A stretch of 64,000 nt of DNA from Sphingomonas parapaucimobilis NBRC 15100 (GCF_000787715.1 NZ_BBPI01000030.1:1-64000), one strand, 5' to 3'. Shown: positions 51,636 through 60,769, counted from the first letter of the stretch. Numbers and translations are program-made. Notes: generated from the letters alone by a model not told the origin.

Positions 51636-52721
51636 TCAGTTCATCTGGCCGCGGAGGAAGGCGATCAGCTTTGGATCGCTGCCGGTGCGTTCGAAGATGG
51701 GCAGGATGACCCGCCATCCGTTGTCGCTGTTGGTCAGGATCACGATGCCGTCGCCGCTCGCACGATCGATCGCGGCGAAGGTGAAGGCCCCGGCATCCTT
51801 GCCGGTGTGGAGCATGGTCGTACCGCCAGGAAAGCCGAGAAGCTGCCAGCCGAGGCCAAAGCCGGTCCGGCGCGGACAAGTGGCGGCTTTCGATCCGGCA
51901 CATATTCCGGGCGTCAGGTCGGCCTGCGATCTGCTGCGCTCAGCTGCGACGGAAGCGGCCAGGCTCCGGTCGTTGCGGACATCGATGAGGAAGCGCGCAT
52001 AATCACGCGCTGTCGCGTGCGCGAGATCGGCAGCGTTGTAGCGCGTCACCCGCTCGACGGAGAGCGGCTTGCCGGCGTCGTCACAGGGCACCGCGATCGG
52101 CGCCGTCTCGCCTTGCGCCGACACATACCCGGAGGCGCGCATGTGGGCGGGTGCGAACAGCCAGCGGCCAGTCAGCGTCTCGAACGACTGCCCGGTGCGA
52201 CGCTCGGCGTAGCGCGCGGCATATTGATACCCCTCGCCCGAATAGCCGGTGGTCGTGCCGGGATCATGATCGAAGGCCAGTCCCTTCGCGTCGCGCCAGT
52301 TCGGCAACCCGGTGCGATGGCTCAGCGCCATGCGGACGGTGAGCTTCATCCGCCGGGGATCGCGCGACAGGTCGGGATCGCTCCAGTAGCGATCCATCGG
52401 CTCGTCGAGCGACAGCCAGCCGGCTGACACCAGGCGCAGGATGACTTCCGCCGTCAGCGGCTTCGTCAGCGAGGCGAGATTATAGGGCGTGGCGACGGTC
52501 GCCGCCCGGTTCGGCCCTGCCATGCCCCAGGCGCCCGTCGAGACAATCCGTCCGTTGCGGATCACGGCGACCGAAGCGCTCTCCACGTTCAGTTCTCGGA
52601 GAGCCGGGGTCATATCCGGCAAAGTGGTTTTGGCTCCGGCGTCCGCCATCGAGGCGCAAGCCAGCAGCGCGATCAAGCCTGCGTGAACTGTCCGCTTTAG
52701 AAGATCGACTGTGTTACTCAT
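51636..52721 (-). CDS. Serine hydrolase of the beta-lactamase (class C/DD-peptidase) family
   Basis: A 361-residue exported hydrolase. The N-terminal signal (TVHAGLIALLACASMADAGA) precedes the fold. S84-x-x-K87 (NLASLTKPLT) is the catalytic pair, YSGEGYQYA holds the Tyr, and LHTGKDAG is the third box. LSHRTGLPNW is also typical. This family includes esterases, DD-peptidases and some beta-lactamases, and I cannot say which. It lies on the opposite strand inside the transfer operon, between hipA and trbJ, so it is an accessory gene that split trbE from trbJ. Confidence 0.88.
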   Translation of the reverse strand: MSNTVDLLKRTVHAGLIALLACASMADAGAKTTLPDMTPALRELNVESASVAVIRNGRIVSTGAWGMAGPNRAATVATPYNLASLTKPLTAEVILRLVSAGWLSLDEPMDRYWSDPDLSRDPRRMKLTVRMALSHRTGLPNWRDAKGLAFDHDPGTTTGYSGEGYQYAARYAERRTGQSFETLTGRWLFAPAHMRASGYVSAQGETAPIAVPCDDAGKPLSVERVTRYNAADLAHATARDYARFLIDVRNDRSLAASVAAERSRSQADLTPGICAGSKAATCPRRTGFGLGWQLLGFPGGTTMLHTGKDAGAFTFAAIDRASGDGIVILTNSDNGWRVILPIFERTGSDPKLIAFLRGQMN

Positions 52722-52915
52722 GCACAACACGTAGCGGCGTCGAAGTCTGGCCACAACACCTGCCGGGTCTTTGGGGAAGGTTTCGTGATTGTCCTCACAA
52801 GGACCCGTGCTGACCCCAACCGGTATCTGACGCCGCGGCGCCGAGAAGCCGACACTCCATGCCGAACCCGACCGCGATCGACGCGGGTACGGGTGCCAAA
52901 GCACTGGAGATCGTC

Positions 52916-53668
52916 ATGCCGTTCCTCGACCGCCGCCGCGTCATCGCCGCCATGCTCGCCGCCGCTGCCAGGGGCAGTTTCATCATGGGGGTCATGTCGG
53001 CGGCGACGCCGGCCCATGCGCAGTTCGGCGGGATCGTGTTCGATCCGCGAAACTATGCGCAGAACATCCTGACCGCCGCGCGCACGCTGCAGAGCGTCAA
53101 CCAGCAGATCCGGCAGCTCCAGAACGAGGCGCAGATGCTCGTCGCCATGGGCAAGAATCTGAGCCGGATCGACTTCCCGCAGCTCGACGTCCTCAAGCAG
53201 AAGCTTGCCGAGATCGACCGGCTGATGGGCCGAGCGCAGGCGATCGACTTCCGGGTCGGCCAGCTCGACAACCAGTTCAAATCGCTGTTTCCCGCCGACT
53301 TCTCCTCGGCGCTCCGCACCGACACCCGCGTGCGGGATGCCCGCGCGCGGCTCGATGCCAGCATGGGTGCCTTCCGCCAGACGATGACGGTGCAGGCGCA
53401 GGTCGTCGAGAACGTCCGGGCCGACACACAGGCGCTCGCCGACATCGTCGCGCGCAGCCAAGGCGCGGAAGGTTCCCTCCAGGCACAGCAGGCCACCAAC
53501 CAGCTCCTTGCCCTGACTGCCAAACAGCAGTTCCAGCTCCAGCAGATGATGGCCGCGCAGTTCCGTAGCGAGGCGATCGAGCAGGCACGGCGCGCGACGC
53601 AGGCACAGGAAGCACGCGCGGCGACCAGGAAGTTCCTCGGCTCCGGATCAGCCTACACGTCCCAATAG
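52916..53668 (+). CDS. trbJ: TrbJ, VirB5-like transfer protein
   Basis: A 250-residue exported protein with a signal peptide (RRRVIAAMLAAAARGSF...SAATPAHAQ) and a helical body (AARTLQSVNQQIRQLQNEAQMLVAMGKNLS...). It is thought to be the pilus-tip or minor-pilin component. I prefer ATG 52916, which has GGAG 6 bp upstream, over ATG 52859 with no ribosome-binding site. Confidence 0.88.
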   Translation: MPFLDRRRVIAAMLAAAARGSFIMGVMSAATPAHAQFGGIVFDPRNYAQNILTAARTLQSVNQQIRQLQNEAQMLVAMGKNLSRIDFPQLDVLKQKLAEIDRLMGRAQAIDFRVGQLDNQFKSLFPADFSSALRTDTRVRDARARLDASMGAFRQTMTVQAQVVENVRADTQALADIVARSQGAEGSLQAQQATNQLLALTAKQQFQLQQMMAAQFRSEAIEQARRATQAQEARAATRKFLGSGSAYTSQ

Positions 53669-53730
53669 GCCCACGGCGTAGACAGGCTCGATCCGGCCAG
53701 CGGCCGGTGATGCCCCGATCATCGGTCGCC

Positions 53731-53770
53731 GTCGCGGGGCGCGGTCCCGCTCCCCACCGCGCCCCGCGAC
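53731..53770 (+). repeat. Perfect 15-bp inverted repeat between trbJ and trbL
   Basis: Arms GTCGCGGGGCGCGGT (53731-53745) and its exact complement (53756-53770) flank a 10-base loop. It is 32 bp upstream of the trbL start. No T-tract follows, so mRNA processing or attenuation is likelier than termination. The entry-exclusion gene trbK, usual in this gap, is absent. Confidence 0.65.
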
Positions 53771-53801
53771 ATTCTCGCCACTTTGCCAGGAAGAGGATCC
53801 C

Positions 53802-55088
53802 ATGAACGACCTCAATGTCATCGACCGCTTCCTGCAGGCGTTCATTACTTACATCGATAGCGGCTTCGGGCTGCTCGGTCCTGACGTCGGCTTCCTGACC
53901 GCAACGCTGATCGGCATCGACATCACGCTTGCCGGCCTGTTCTGGGCGATGGGCGGCGAGGACAATGTCATCGGACGCTTCCTCAGGAAGATCCTCTATG
54001 TCGGCGCCTTCGCGTTCATCCTCAACAGCTTCTCTCGCCTTGCCGACATCATCTTCCGCTCGTTCGCGCAGGCCGGACTGACCGCCGGCGGTGGCACGCT
54101 GTCCGCGGACGACCTGCTGAAACCCGGGCGGCTCGCTGGTACCGGCTTCTCGGCGGCGTGGCCGCTGCTCGACCAGGCGAGCGAGATGGTCGGGTTCACG
54201 ACCTTCTTCGACAATTTCCTGACGATCATTATCCTGCTGTTCGCCTGGGCGCTGGTGATCGTCGCCTTCTTCATCCTCGCGGTGCAGATGTTCGTCTGCA
54301 TCCTCGAGTTCAAGCTGACGAGCCTGGCGGGCTTCATCCTCGTGCCGTTCGCGCTGTGGAACCGCACCAGCTTCCTCGCCGAGCGCGTGCTGGGCAATGT
54401 CGTCTCGTCCGGCGTGAAGGTGATGGTGCTGGCGGTCATCGTCGGGATCGGCTCCAACTTCTTCGCCGAGTTCACGCAAGCGCTGCGGGGTCAGGAGCCC
54501 GACATCGGCCAGGCGATGAGCCTCGTCCTTGCCAGCCTGTCGCTGTTCGGCCTCGGCATCTTCGGGCCGTCGATCGCCTCGGGACTTGTGTCAGGCGCGC
54601 CGCAACTCGGCGCCGGCGCGGCGCTGGGGAGTGCGGTCGGCGCCGGCGGCATCGCGATGCTGGCGGGCGGCGCGGCGGCAGGCGGCGCGCGCGCCCTGGC
54701 CGGCGCTGCGCTGGGGGCGGTGCGTGCCGGCACCGCGATGGGATCGGCTGCCTCGACCGCCGCGCAGCTCGGTCGCGAGACGGGCGGCTCTGCAGTCGAC
54801 GGCATGGCCGCTGCCGCCAAGGGTGCGACGGCCCAAAAGATCGAAAGCACCTTCGGGCTTGGCGCTGCCGCGGAGCGAGGTCGCAACGCCGCTTGGTCGG
54901 CGCTCCATCGAACCTCCGACGCTTCGCCGGGCACGAACGACGCCGAGGGCGGCACGCCCGCCTGGGCGCGGGCGATGCGCGACCAGCAGACGAGCCGCCA
55001 TCGCCGCCAGGTCGCGATCCACGCGCTCAGCCAAGGCGACCGTGGCGGCGGCTCCGCCATTCCCGACATCAAGGAAAGGAACGACTGA
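53802..55088 (+). CDS. trbL: TrbL, VirB6-like channel protein
   Basis: A 428-residue polytopic inner-membrane protein. Membrane segments include VGFLTATLIGIDITLAGLFWAM, ILYVGAFAFILNSF, FLTIIILLFAWALVIVAFFILAVQMFVC and VMVLAVIVGIGSNFF. The C-terminal third is Gly/Ala-rich and cytoplasmic. ATG 53802 is preceded by AGGAAGAGG. It is separated from trbJ by the hairpin region. Confidence 0.93.
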   Translation: MNDLNVIDRFLQAFITYIDSGFGLLGPDVGFLTATLIGIDITLAGLFWAMGGEDNVIGRFLRKILYVGAFAFILNSFSRLADIIFRSFAQAGLTAGGGTLSADDLLKPGRLAGTGFSAAWPLLDQASEMVGFTTFFDNFLTIIILLFAWALVIVAFFILAVQMFVCILEFKLTSLAGFILVPFALWNRTSFLAERVLGNVVSSGVKVMVLAVIVGIGSNFFAEFTQALRGQEPDIGQAMSLVLASLSLFGLGIFGPSIASGLVSGAPQLGAGAALGSAVGAGGIAMLAGGAAAGGARALAGAALGAVRAGTAMGSAASTAAQLGRETGGSAVDGMAAAAKGATAQKIESTFGLGAAAERGRNAAWSALHRTSDASPGTNDAEGGTPAWARAMRDQQTSRHRRQVAIHALSQGDRGGGSAIPDIKERND

Positions 55089-55091
55089 ACC

Positions 55092-55910
55092 ATGGTCTTC
55101 AAGCGAAGCGTGCAGCGCTACGGTCGAACGCCGTCGCCCGAGACACCCTACCTGCGTGCCGGGCAGCTGTGGGACGAGCGGATCGGCTCAGCGCGCGTGC
55201 AGGCGCGCAACTGGCGGCTGATGGCGTTCGGTTGCCTGGCCCTGACCGCGGGAACGTCGGCAGCCCTTGCCTGGCAATCGGTGCAGAGCCGCGTCACGCC
55301 CTATGTCGTCGAGGTCGACAAGCTCGGCGAGGCCCGTGCAGTAAAGCCGGCCGACGTCGCATACCGGCCGACCGACCCGCAGGTGGCGTGGCACCTGTCG
55401 CGGTTCATCACCAACATCCGTTCGGTGTCGCTCGACCCGGTGCTGATGCGCCGCGACTGGCTCGAGGCCTATGACTTCGCGACCCAGCGCGGTGCCCAGT
55501 TCCTGGGGGAATATGCCCGGTCGGCAGCGCCCTTTGCCCAGGTCGGCGACCGGACGGTGTCGGTGCAGGTCACCAGCGTCGTTCGCGCGTCCGACACGTC
55601 GTTCCAGGTCAAATGGACCGAGACCATGTTCGAGCGCGGCAGCCAGGCCGGCGTCCAGCGCTGGACGGCGATCCTCACCATCGTCATGCGCGCGCCGACA
55701 TCGGCCGATGTGCTGCGCAAGAACCCGCTCGGCATCTATGTCGACGCGATCGACTGGAGCCGCGAACTGGACATCGCGCCATCGTCGCCATCCCCACGCC
55801 CCGCCACCCGGTCGCCGGCGAACCTTCCATTCGGATCACCGCTCGATCCTTCACTCGGCGCCCGATCCGGCGCGGTGAGCCTGTCCAACTCACAGGAGAA
55901 GAACCCATGA
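55092..55910 (+). CDS. trbF: TrbF, VirB8-like protein
   Basis: A 272-residue bitopic inner-membrane protein: N-terminal cytoplasmic stretch, one membrane segment (MAFGCLALTAGTSAALAWQSV) and a periplasmic VirB8 domain (TPYVVEVDKLGEARAV...LGIYVDAIDWSREL). It overlaps trbG (ATGA) and starts 3 bp after trbL. Confidence 0.93.
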   Translation: MVFKRSVQRYGRTPSPETPYLRAGQLWDERIGSARVQARNWRLMAFGCLALTAGTSAALAWQSVQSRVTPYVVEVDKLGEARAVKPADVAYRPTDPQVAWHLSRFITNIRSVSLDPVLMRRDWLEAYDFATQRGAQFLGEYARSAAPFAQVGDRTVSVQVTSVVRASDTSFQVKWTETMFERGSQAGVQRWTAILTIVMRAPTSADVLRKNPLGIYVDAIDWSRELDIAPSSPSPRPATRSPANLPFGSPLDPSLGARSGAVSLSNSQEKNP

Positions 55911-56743
55911 AATCCGTCATCTTGCCGGCCATCGCCACCATGGTCCTGGCCGGCCCCGCGTGGGCGCAGGATCGCACCGCGGCACCGCTCAAGACGGTGC
56001 GGTCCGCGACACGGAACGCCACGGTCGAGCCGGCAGCGAACGGGTTCGTCAGCGGCGCGCAGGTCTATCCGTTCAGCGACGGCACGATCTATCAAGTCTA
56101 TACCGCGCCGGAGCTGGTAACGGACATTGCGCTCCAGCCCGGCGAGACCCTCGTGGCGGTCGCGAGCGGCGATACCGCCCGCTGGGTGATCGGCGATACG
56201 ACGAGCGGTTCGGGCGACGGCAAGCAGACGCACGTGCTGGTCAAGCCGGTCTCCGCAGGCCTGCTCACCAACCTGGTCATCACGACCGACCGGCGCGCCT
56301 ATCATCTCAGGCTCGCCAGCACCCCGGCAACGGCGCTGTCCTCGCTGCGCTGGACCTATCCACAGGACGAGCTGCTGGCCGTGCGACGCAAGGCGGAAGC
56401 CGCGCAGGCTGCGCCACCGGGGGCGACGGGGCTGGCGGTCGAGCAGTTGCATTTCAACTACGTGATCAGCGGCGACCGCCCGCCATGGCGGCCGCTGCGC
56501 GTGTTCGACGACGGGACGAGGACCTATGTCGAGTTTGCGGCTTCGCTGGCCAATGGTGATGCACCGCCCCTTTTCGTCGTCGGCCCAGATGGGAAGGTGG
56601 AACTGGTCAATTACCGGCTGCGCGACCGCTTCTATGTCGTCGACCGTATCTTCGACGCGGCCGAACTCCGGCTCGGCTTGAAGAAGCAGCAGGTCGTCCG
56701 CATCGACAGGATCGGGCCATCCGCTCAGCGGAGGGGGGCATGA
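55907..56743 (+). CDS. trbG: TrbG, VirB9-like protein
   Basis: A 278-residue periplasmic/outer-membrane-complex protein with a signal peptide (ILPAIATMVLAGPAWAQ). VirB9 features are YQVYTAPELVTDIALQPGE, LVITTDRRAYHLRL, and the C-terminal block LHFNYVISGDRPPWRPLRVFDDGTRTYVEF. ATG 55907 overlaps the trbF stop, and its own stop overlaps trbI. Confidence 0.94.
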   Translation: MKSVILPAIATMVLAGPAWAQDRTAAPLKTVRSATRNATVEPAANGFVSGAQVYPFSDGTIYQVYTAPELVTDIALQPGETLVAVASGDTARWVIGDTTSGSGDGKQTHVLVKPVSAGLLTNLVITTDRRAYHLRLASTPATALSSLRWTYPQDELLAVRRKAEAAQAAPPGATGLAVEQLHFNYVISGDRPPWRPLRVFDDGTRTYVEFAASLANGDAPPLFVVGPDGKVELVNYRLRDRFYVVDRIFDAAELRLGLKKQQVVRIDRIGPSAQRRGA

Positions 56744-57966
56744 CCGAGATTGCCGAACCTTCGTCAGACGCACCTTCGCCCGCCGAAGCCATGCTCGACG
56801 CGCCCGCACCCGAGGCGCCCGCCCAGCCGCCGAAGGTCGACCCGGAGACATTGGCCATCCGTTCCCGTCCGGCACGCGCGATCCGCTTCCGCAAGGGTGC
56901 GATCATCGGCCTCGCCGCACTGGGCTCGGCCAGCCTGATGGGTATCGCCTGGATGGCGTTGAAGCCGCAGGTCTTCCGGCACGTCGCGCAGGACAGCGAA
57001 TTGTCTCAGCCGATGGCAAAGCCCGCCGCCGACGCACTCTCTGGCCTCCCGGCCAGCTATGGCGATGCGCCCAGGCTCGGCCCACCGCTTCCCGGCGACC
57101 TTGGCCGGCCAATCCTTCGCGCACAGGAACGGGCCGAAGCGACCGTTGCCCCTCCGTCCGTCGATACGGTCGCGGCAGCACGGCAGCAGCGGATGGCCGA
57201 CCTCAAGGCGGCGCGAGAATCGGGCCTGATGGCGCAGGTCACGACCGGCCATAGCGTGGTCACCCCTGCTTCCTCCGTCGGCCCCGAAGACCCTGATGCC
57301 ATCCCTGCGACGGCGACGGGGACGCGCAAGGAGCAGTTCGCCGCGGCCAGAGACACGGGCGGCGATCTCAACGTCGGCGCCCTCGTCACTCCTGCTTCGC
57401 CCAACAGCCTGCTGGCGGGCAGCGTGATCGCGGCAAGCCTCATCACCGGCCTGAGTTCCGACCTGCCCGGCATGGTCACCGCGCAGGTCACCCAGAACGT
57501 GTTCGATACCGTCACGGGGACGATCCTGCTCGTACCACAGGGTGCCCGGCTGATCGGCAAGTATGACAGCGTCGTCGCGTTCGGGCAGCGCCGTGCGCTG
57601 GTGATCTGGCAAAGGCTGATCCTGCCCGACGGCAGCTCGGTGCGGCTCGACAACATGCCTGCCACCGACCCGGAAGGCTATGCCGGGCTTGCCGACTGGG
57701 TCGATTTCCACACATGGACGCTGCTCAAGGGTGTCGCGATCGCGACCATGCTCGGCGTCGGTTCCGAGCTGTCGATCTCCGGCGGAAGCGACCTCGTGCA
57801 GGCGATCCGCCAGTCCGCCCAGATGAACGTCGCGCGGGCCGGCGACCAGATCACCCAGCGCAACCTCGACGTCCAGCCGACGGTCACGATCCGTCCCGGC
57901 GCGCCGGTCCGCTTGCTGGTGACCCACGATCTCATCCTCGCCCCTTATCCGAGAAGGACAAGCTGA
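56740..57966 (+). CDS. trbI: TrbI, VirB10-like protein
   Basis: A 408-residue bitopic protein that spans the envelope. A short cytoplasmic tail and one membrane segment (AIIGLAALGSASLMGIAWMA) precede a Pro-rich linker and the VirB10 beta-barrel domain (AGSVIAASLITGLSSDLPG, VTGTILLVPQGARLIGKYDSVVAFGQRRALVIWQRLILPDG). It ends 1 bp before the DUF2274 gene. Confidence 0.94.
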   Translation: MTEIAEPSSDAPSPAEAMLDAPAPEAPAQPPKVDPETLAIRSRPARAIRFRKGAIIGLAALGSASLMGIAWMALKPQVFRHVAQDSELSQPMAKPAADALSGLPASYGDAPRLGPPLPGDLGRPILRAQERAEATVAPPSVDTVAAARQQRMADLKAARESGLMAQVTTGHSVVTPASSVGPEDPDAIPATATGTRKEQFAAARDTGGDLNVGALVTPASPNSLLAGSVIAASLITGLSSDLPGMVTAQVTQNVFDTVTGTILLVPQGARLIGKYDSVVAFGQRRALVIWQRLILPDGSSVRLDNMPATDPEGYAGLADWVDFHTWTLLKGVAIATMLGVGSELSISGGSDLVQAIRQSAQMNVARAGDQITQRNLDVQPTVTIRPGAPVRLLVTHDLILAPYPRRTS

Positions 57967-57967
57967 C

Positions 57968-58198
57968 ATGGCCGATCTCAAGCTCGGCAAGCTGCCCGAC
58001 CGCACGCCGGTCAAGCTGGCCATCACCATCACGCCGGACCTCCAGTCGTCGTTGCAGGCCTATGCTGCGGCCTATGCCTCGACCTATGGCATCGAGGAGC
58101 CGGTCACCGAATTGATCCCCGCGATGTTGTCGGCCTTCCTGGAGAGCGATCGGGCGTTCGTGCGCGAGCGCGACGCGCGAGTACGGGGGCAGAAATGA
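57968..58198 (+). CDS. DUF2274 protein
   Basis: A 76-residue protein (MADLKLGKLPDRTPVKLAITITPDLQSSLQAYAAAYASTYG...) of the DUF2274 family, which usually follows trbI in alphaproteobacterial elements. Its function is unknown. Its stop overlaps the following HTH gene by 4 bp. Confidence 0.88.
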   Translation: MADLKLGKLPDRTPVKLAITITPDLQSSLQAYAAAYASTYGIEEPVTELIPAMLSAFLESDRAFVRERDARVRGQK

Positions 58199-58428
58199 TC
58201 GAGCGGGCATGGGAAAGGAAGATCAAGCCGCTGACGGTCCGCGTGGCAACGGCGGTTTGCATCACCGGCCTCAGCCGCTCGCGGATCTACGAGCTCATCT
58301 AGTCGGGCGACCTCGAGACGACGAAGGTCGGCCGTGCCACGCTGGTCCAGTATCGCAGCCTCAAGCGGTTTACCGACAATGAGGGTGGCGGAGAGGGGCA
58401 TGCCGGGCATGTTTTGCAACGCGACTAG
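58195..58428 (+). pseudogene. Excisionase-like HTH gene with in-frame TAG
   Basis: The frame starting at ATG 58195 reads VATAVCITGLSRSRIYELI, then TAG at 58300-58302, then SGDLETTKVGRATLVQYRSLKRF to a stop at 58426-58428. In intact relatives this stop position is a Lys or similar codon (AAG to TAG is one base). The gene is therefore truncated to 35 residues, which may have altered control of the transfer operon. Confidence 0.75.
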
Positions 58429-59756
58429 CTTAGCTCCGTAAACGCCGTGTCGAGACGTGCCAGACGATCGGCGATCGCTCGGCTTACGCTGGCATGGACG
58501 TCGTCGGCGAAGTCGTCCGGCATTGCTTCCCGCGCGACGTCCGCGGCCGTGACGGCTTTTTTGCGAATGTCGGTGATGACCTTGTCGATAATGGTCGGGC
58601 CGATACCCGCGGCTCTCGCGGTCTGGACGAAGTGCCGGCCCAGGACTTCCTCGATCCGGTAATGGCGGCTGGTGCCCGCCGACATTGCCAACCGGAAACT
58701 CTTCTGTGCCAACTGTCCGCGATCGACAGCATCCTGGACGCTCAGGACATCGTAGAAGGGCGTCAGCTTGAAGCCGCCGCCTGGACGCAGGTAGAGGCTG
58801 AAGTTTTTCGCATGTCCGTCGGTCGCGCCGATGAGCCAGAATATAATCTGGCTCGACAGGAATGTCGCCTGATCCTCGGTCGGATCGTCGCTGCCGCCGA
58901 GCAGTCTTATGATGTCCGCCGCGGCGGGACCACCTTCGCTTTGGTATTTCTGGGAGGATGGCACGCCGAGTGCCTGGCAGCAGTCTTCCTGCGGAACGCG
59001 CAGCAGCCGGCCATCGGCGAGCCATCGGCGATCGAACCGCTCTACGACCAGCGCGCGCCGCGCTCCGAAGGTGACGATCTCGGTTTTCGCGACCGGCAAG
59101 CCGAAGGCGCCCAGCAGCGCCAGGCAGTAATGCTCGTTGTCGACACTGGCGGTCATGTCGACCGTGCCGGTTGAGGTCGGAATCTCGCCGAGCTGAGGCT
59201 TTAGGATATGCGTTGTCGGAGTCGTTCCGATTGGACGCAGCCACTGGCCGTCGTGGCGCCGCAGCGCGGTCTTCTCCTGCGCACCCGCGATCGAGATTCG
59301 GAATTCCTGGCCAGGATCGATCCCGAGCGGCGCACCTTTGAGATTGTCGAGGAGGTGTTCGATATCCTCGTCGCTCAAAGCTTCGCCCCGTATATCGCCT
59401 ATGGCGTCGATGGCCTCACCGTCGGGCAGGAACTGCATCGCACCGACACAATCCCGGCCGATGCGGGCCAAGAGACTGTACGGATCGGTACCTTCGGCAC
59501 CCGTGCGCTCCGCCACGCGGCGTCGGATATCGGCGCTGTCGGGAAGCAGGTTGTCGAAAACGGCGAGTACCGGCGCGCCGCGATAGGTGGTTGCACGAAG
59601 CGGCAGTGACAGCGAGGCCGCAAATGCGTGCTCCCACTCGAGCCAGCTCTGATCATAGCGGAACGATACGGCGCCGCTCGTTTCCTTCTCGAGGCGGCCG
59701 ACGAGGCGATTATTGATCAGCACGTTCAGGGGAACGTGGGTCTTGCGGCGTGCCAT
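58425..59756 (-). CDS. hipA: HipA-like kinase toxin (second pair)
   Basis: A 443-residue HipA homologue. ISIAGAQEKTAL matches the autophosphorylated Ser loop of E. coli HipA, and THILKP contains the ATP-binding Lys. The catalytic loop is IGATDGHAKNFSLY, and TPFYDVLS is the DFD-like motif. The C-terminal helical part is complete. It starts 2 bp after hipB and converges with the broken HTH gene (4-bp overlap). Confidence 0.93.
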   Translation of the reverse strand: MARRKTHVPLNVLINNRLVGRLEKETSGAVSFRYDQSWLEWEHAFAASLSLPLRATTYRGAPVLAVFDNLLPDSADIRRRVAERTGAEGTDPYSLLARIGRDCVGAMQFLPDGEAIDAIGDIRGEALSDEDIEHLLDNLKGAPLGIDPGQEFRISIAGAQEKTALRRHDGQWLRPIGTTPTTHILKPQLGEIPTSTGTVDMTASVDNEHYCLALLGAFGLPVAKTEIVTFGARRALVVERFDRRWLADGRLLRVPQEDCCQALGVPSSQKYQSEGGPAAADIIRLLGGSDDPTEDQATFLSSQIIFWLIGATDGHAKNFSLYLRPGGGFKLTPFYDVLSVQDAVDRGQLAQKSFRLAMSAGTSRHYRIEEVLGRHFVQTARAAGIGPTIIDKVITDIRKKAVTAADVAREAMPDDFADDVHASVSRAIADRLARLDTAFTELS

Positions 59757-59758
59757 TG

Positions 59759-60007
59759 TCAGAAGATTTCGCTCAGGTCAGCGCTGCCCTTGCTGCGCGG
59801 TGCGATTTGCATGTCGAGGTCGAGCGCTGCCAGGATACCGAACAGGGTGTCGAGCTTCGTACCCGTCTGCCCGCTTTCGATGCGGGAGATCGTCTTCTGC
59901 CCGGTGCCAACCAAGGCCGCCAGAGCCTGCTGGGTGAGGTTGCGCTTGGTCCGCGCGTTATGGATGAGCGCACCGAGCTGTTTGGGAGAGCGAGCAATAT
60001 GGGCCAC
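59759..60007 (-). CDS. hipB: HipB-like antitoxin (second pair)
   Basis: An 82-residue XRE protein: LGALIHNARTKRNLTQQALAALVGTGQKTISRIESGQTGTKLDTLFGILAALDLDMQI, very close to E. coli HipB in layout. It is the repressor that should bind the four operators directly upstream (60031-60127). The 24-base gap between hipB and the first operator puts the promoter inside the operator array. Confidence 0.92.
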   Translation of the reverse strand: MAHIARSPKQLGALIHNARTKRNLTQQALAALVGTGQKTISRIESGQTGTKLDTLFGILAALDLDMQIAPRSKGSADLSEIF

Positions 60008-60030
60008 GGGAGACGCCTTTCAGTGACGGC

Positions 60031-60127
60031 ATACCCTATAAGGGATAAACTAGCGATATACCTTGAAGGGTATATTGTGTATTTATACCCTGCAGGGAGT
60101 AAATGCAATTTATACCCTGTGGGGCAT
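60031..60127. promoter_or_regulatory. Four HipB operators repeated every 27 bp
   Basis: Near-palindromes ATACCC..AGGGAT/GGGTAT start at 60031, 60058, 60085 and 60112, exactly 27 bp apart. Sites 1 and 2 are the best matches (ATACCCTATAAGGGAT and ATACCTTGAAGGGTAT). E. coli hipBA also has several TATCC-N8-GGATA operators at a similar spacing, so a cooperative repression array is likely. Confidence 0.85.
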
Positions 60128-60537
60128 TATCAACGTTAAGGACGCTGGGCCATATCGGGCGTCCGCGAGGGTAGCGGCCAGAGGCGGGGAAGAGCTATTC
60201 TCGTCAGCATGGTTGGACGACGACATGTAACGCACGCGATTCCAACGTTTGCCAGCCTTGCCTTCACGCCCTTGCGCAGATTTGGGTGGGGCGCCGTCGA
60301 TATCCACCAAGCATTGCGACACTCGCGCTCTTTGCCTCGGGTCACAAAACAGAATGGATCCAGACGGAGCAGCTTGGCACCACGCCAGCGGCGTCGATGC
60401 CGTTCCTGCAGCATCGCGAGAGACGGTAGCGAATGTCCCTCGCGAGCACCCCGGAGGACCCAGAGAGGCTCTACTCCACTTAGCGGGGAAACAGGACCTT
60501 AGCGGTTCCCAACCGCAAAAACCGAAAGGTGGTACCC
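60128..60537. other. Noncoding stretch between the HipB operators and the AlpA-like gene
   Basis: 410 bp, GC-rich, no supported gene. It contains the promoter and ribosome-binding site (AAAGGTGG, 60525-60532) of the AlpA-like gene. The element's excision or control sites could also lie here. Confidence 0.4.
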
Positions 60538-60738
60538 ATGTCCGCTAATCCTGACCGCTTTCTCCGTCTGAACGCCGTCCTGGCGCAGACAGGACTTTGC
60601 CGTTCCACCCTATATCGCAAGATGGCCGACGGCACCTTTCCAAGGAGCACTCAGCTCAGCACCCGCTGCATAGGTTGGCGTGCATCGGCCATCGACGAGT
60701 GGATGCGCAATCCCGCTTCCTACGATCCTGCGAAATGA
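60538..60738 (+). CDS. AlpA-family regulator
   Basis: A 66-residue protein: FLRLNAVLAQTGLCRSTLYRKMADGTFPRSTQLSTRCIGWRASAIDEWM. This is the AlpA pattern, a MerR-like HTH that turns on integrase or excision functions in P4-like elements. It is convergent with the integrase gene, 31 bp away, and may act as its directionality factor. Confidence 0.88.
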   Translation: MSANPDRFLRLNAVLAQTGLCRSTLYRKMADGTFPRSTQLSTRCIGWRASAIDEWMRNPASYDPAK

Positions 60739-60769
60739 CGCCATCATCGCATGGCAGGCGTAGCAAGTC

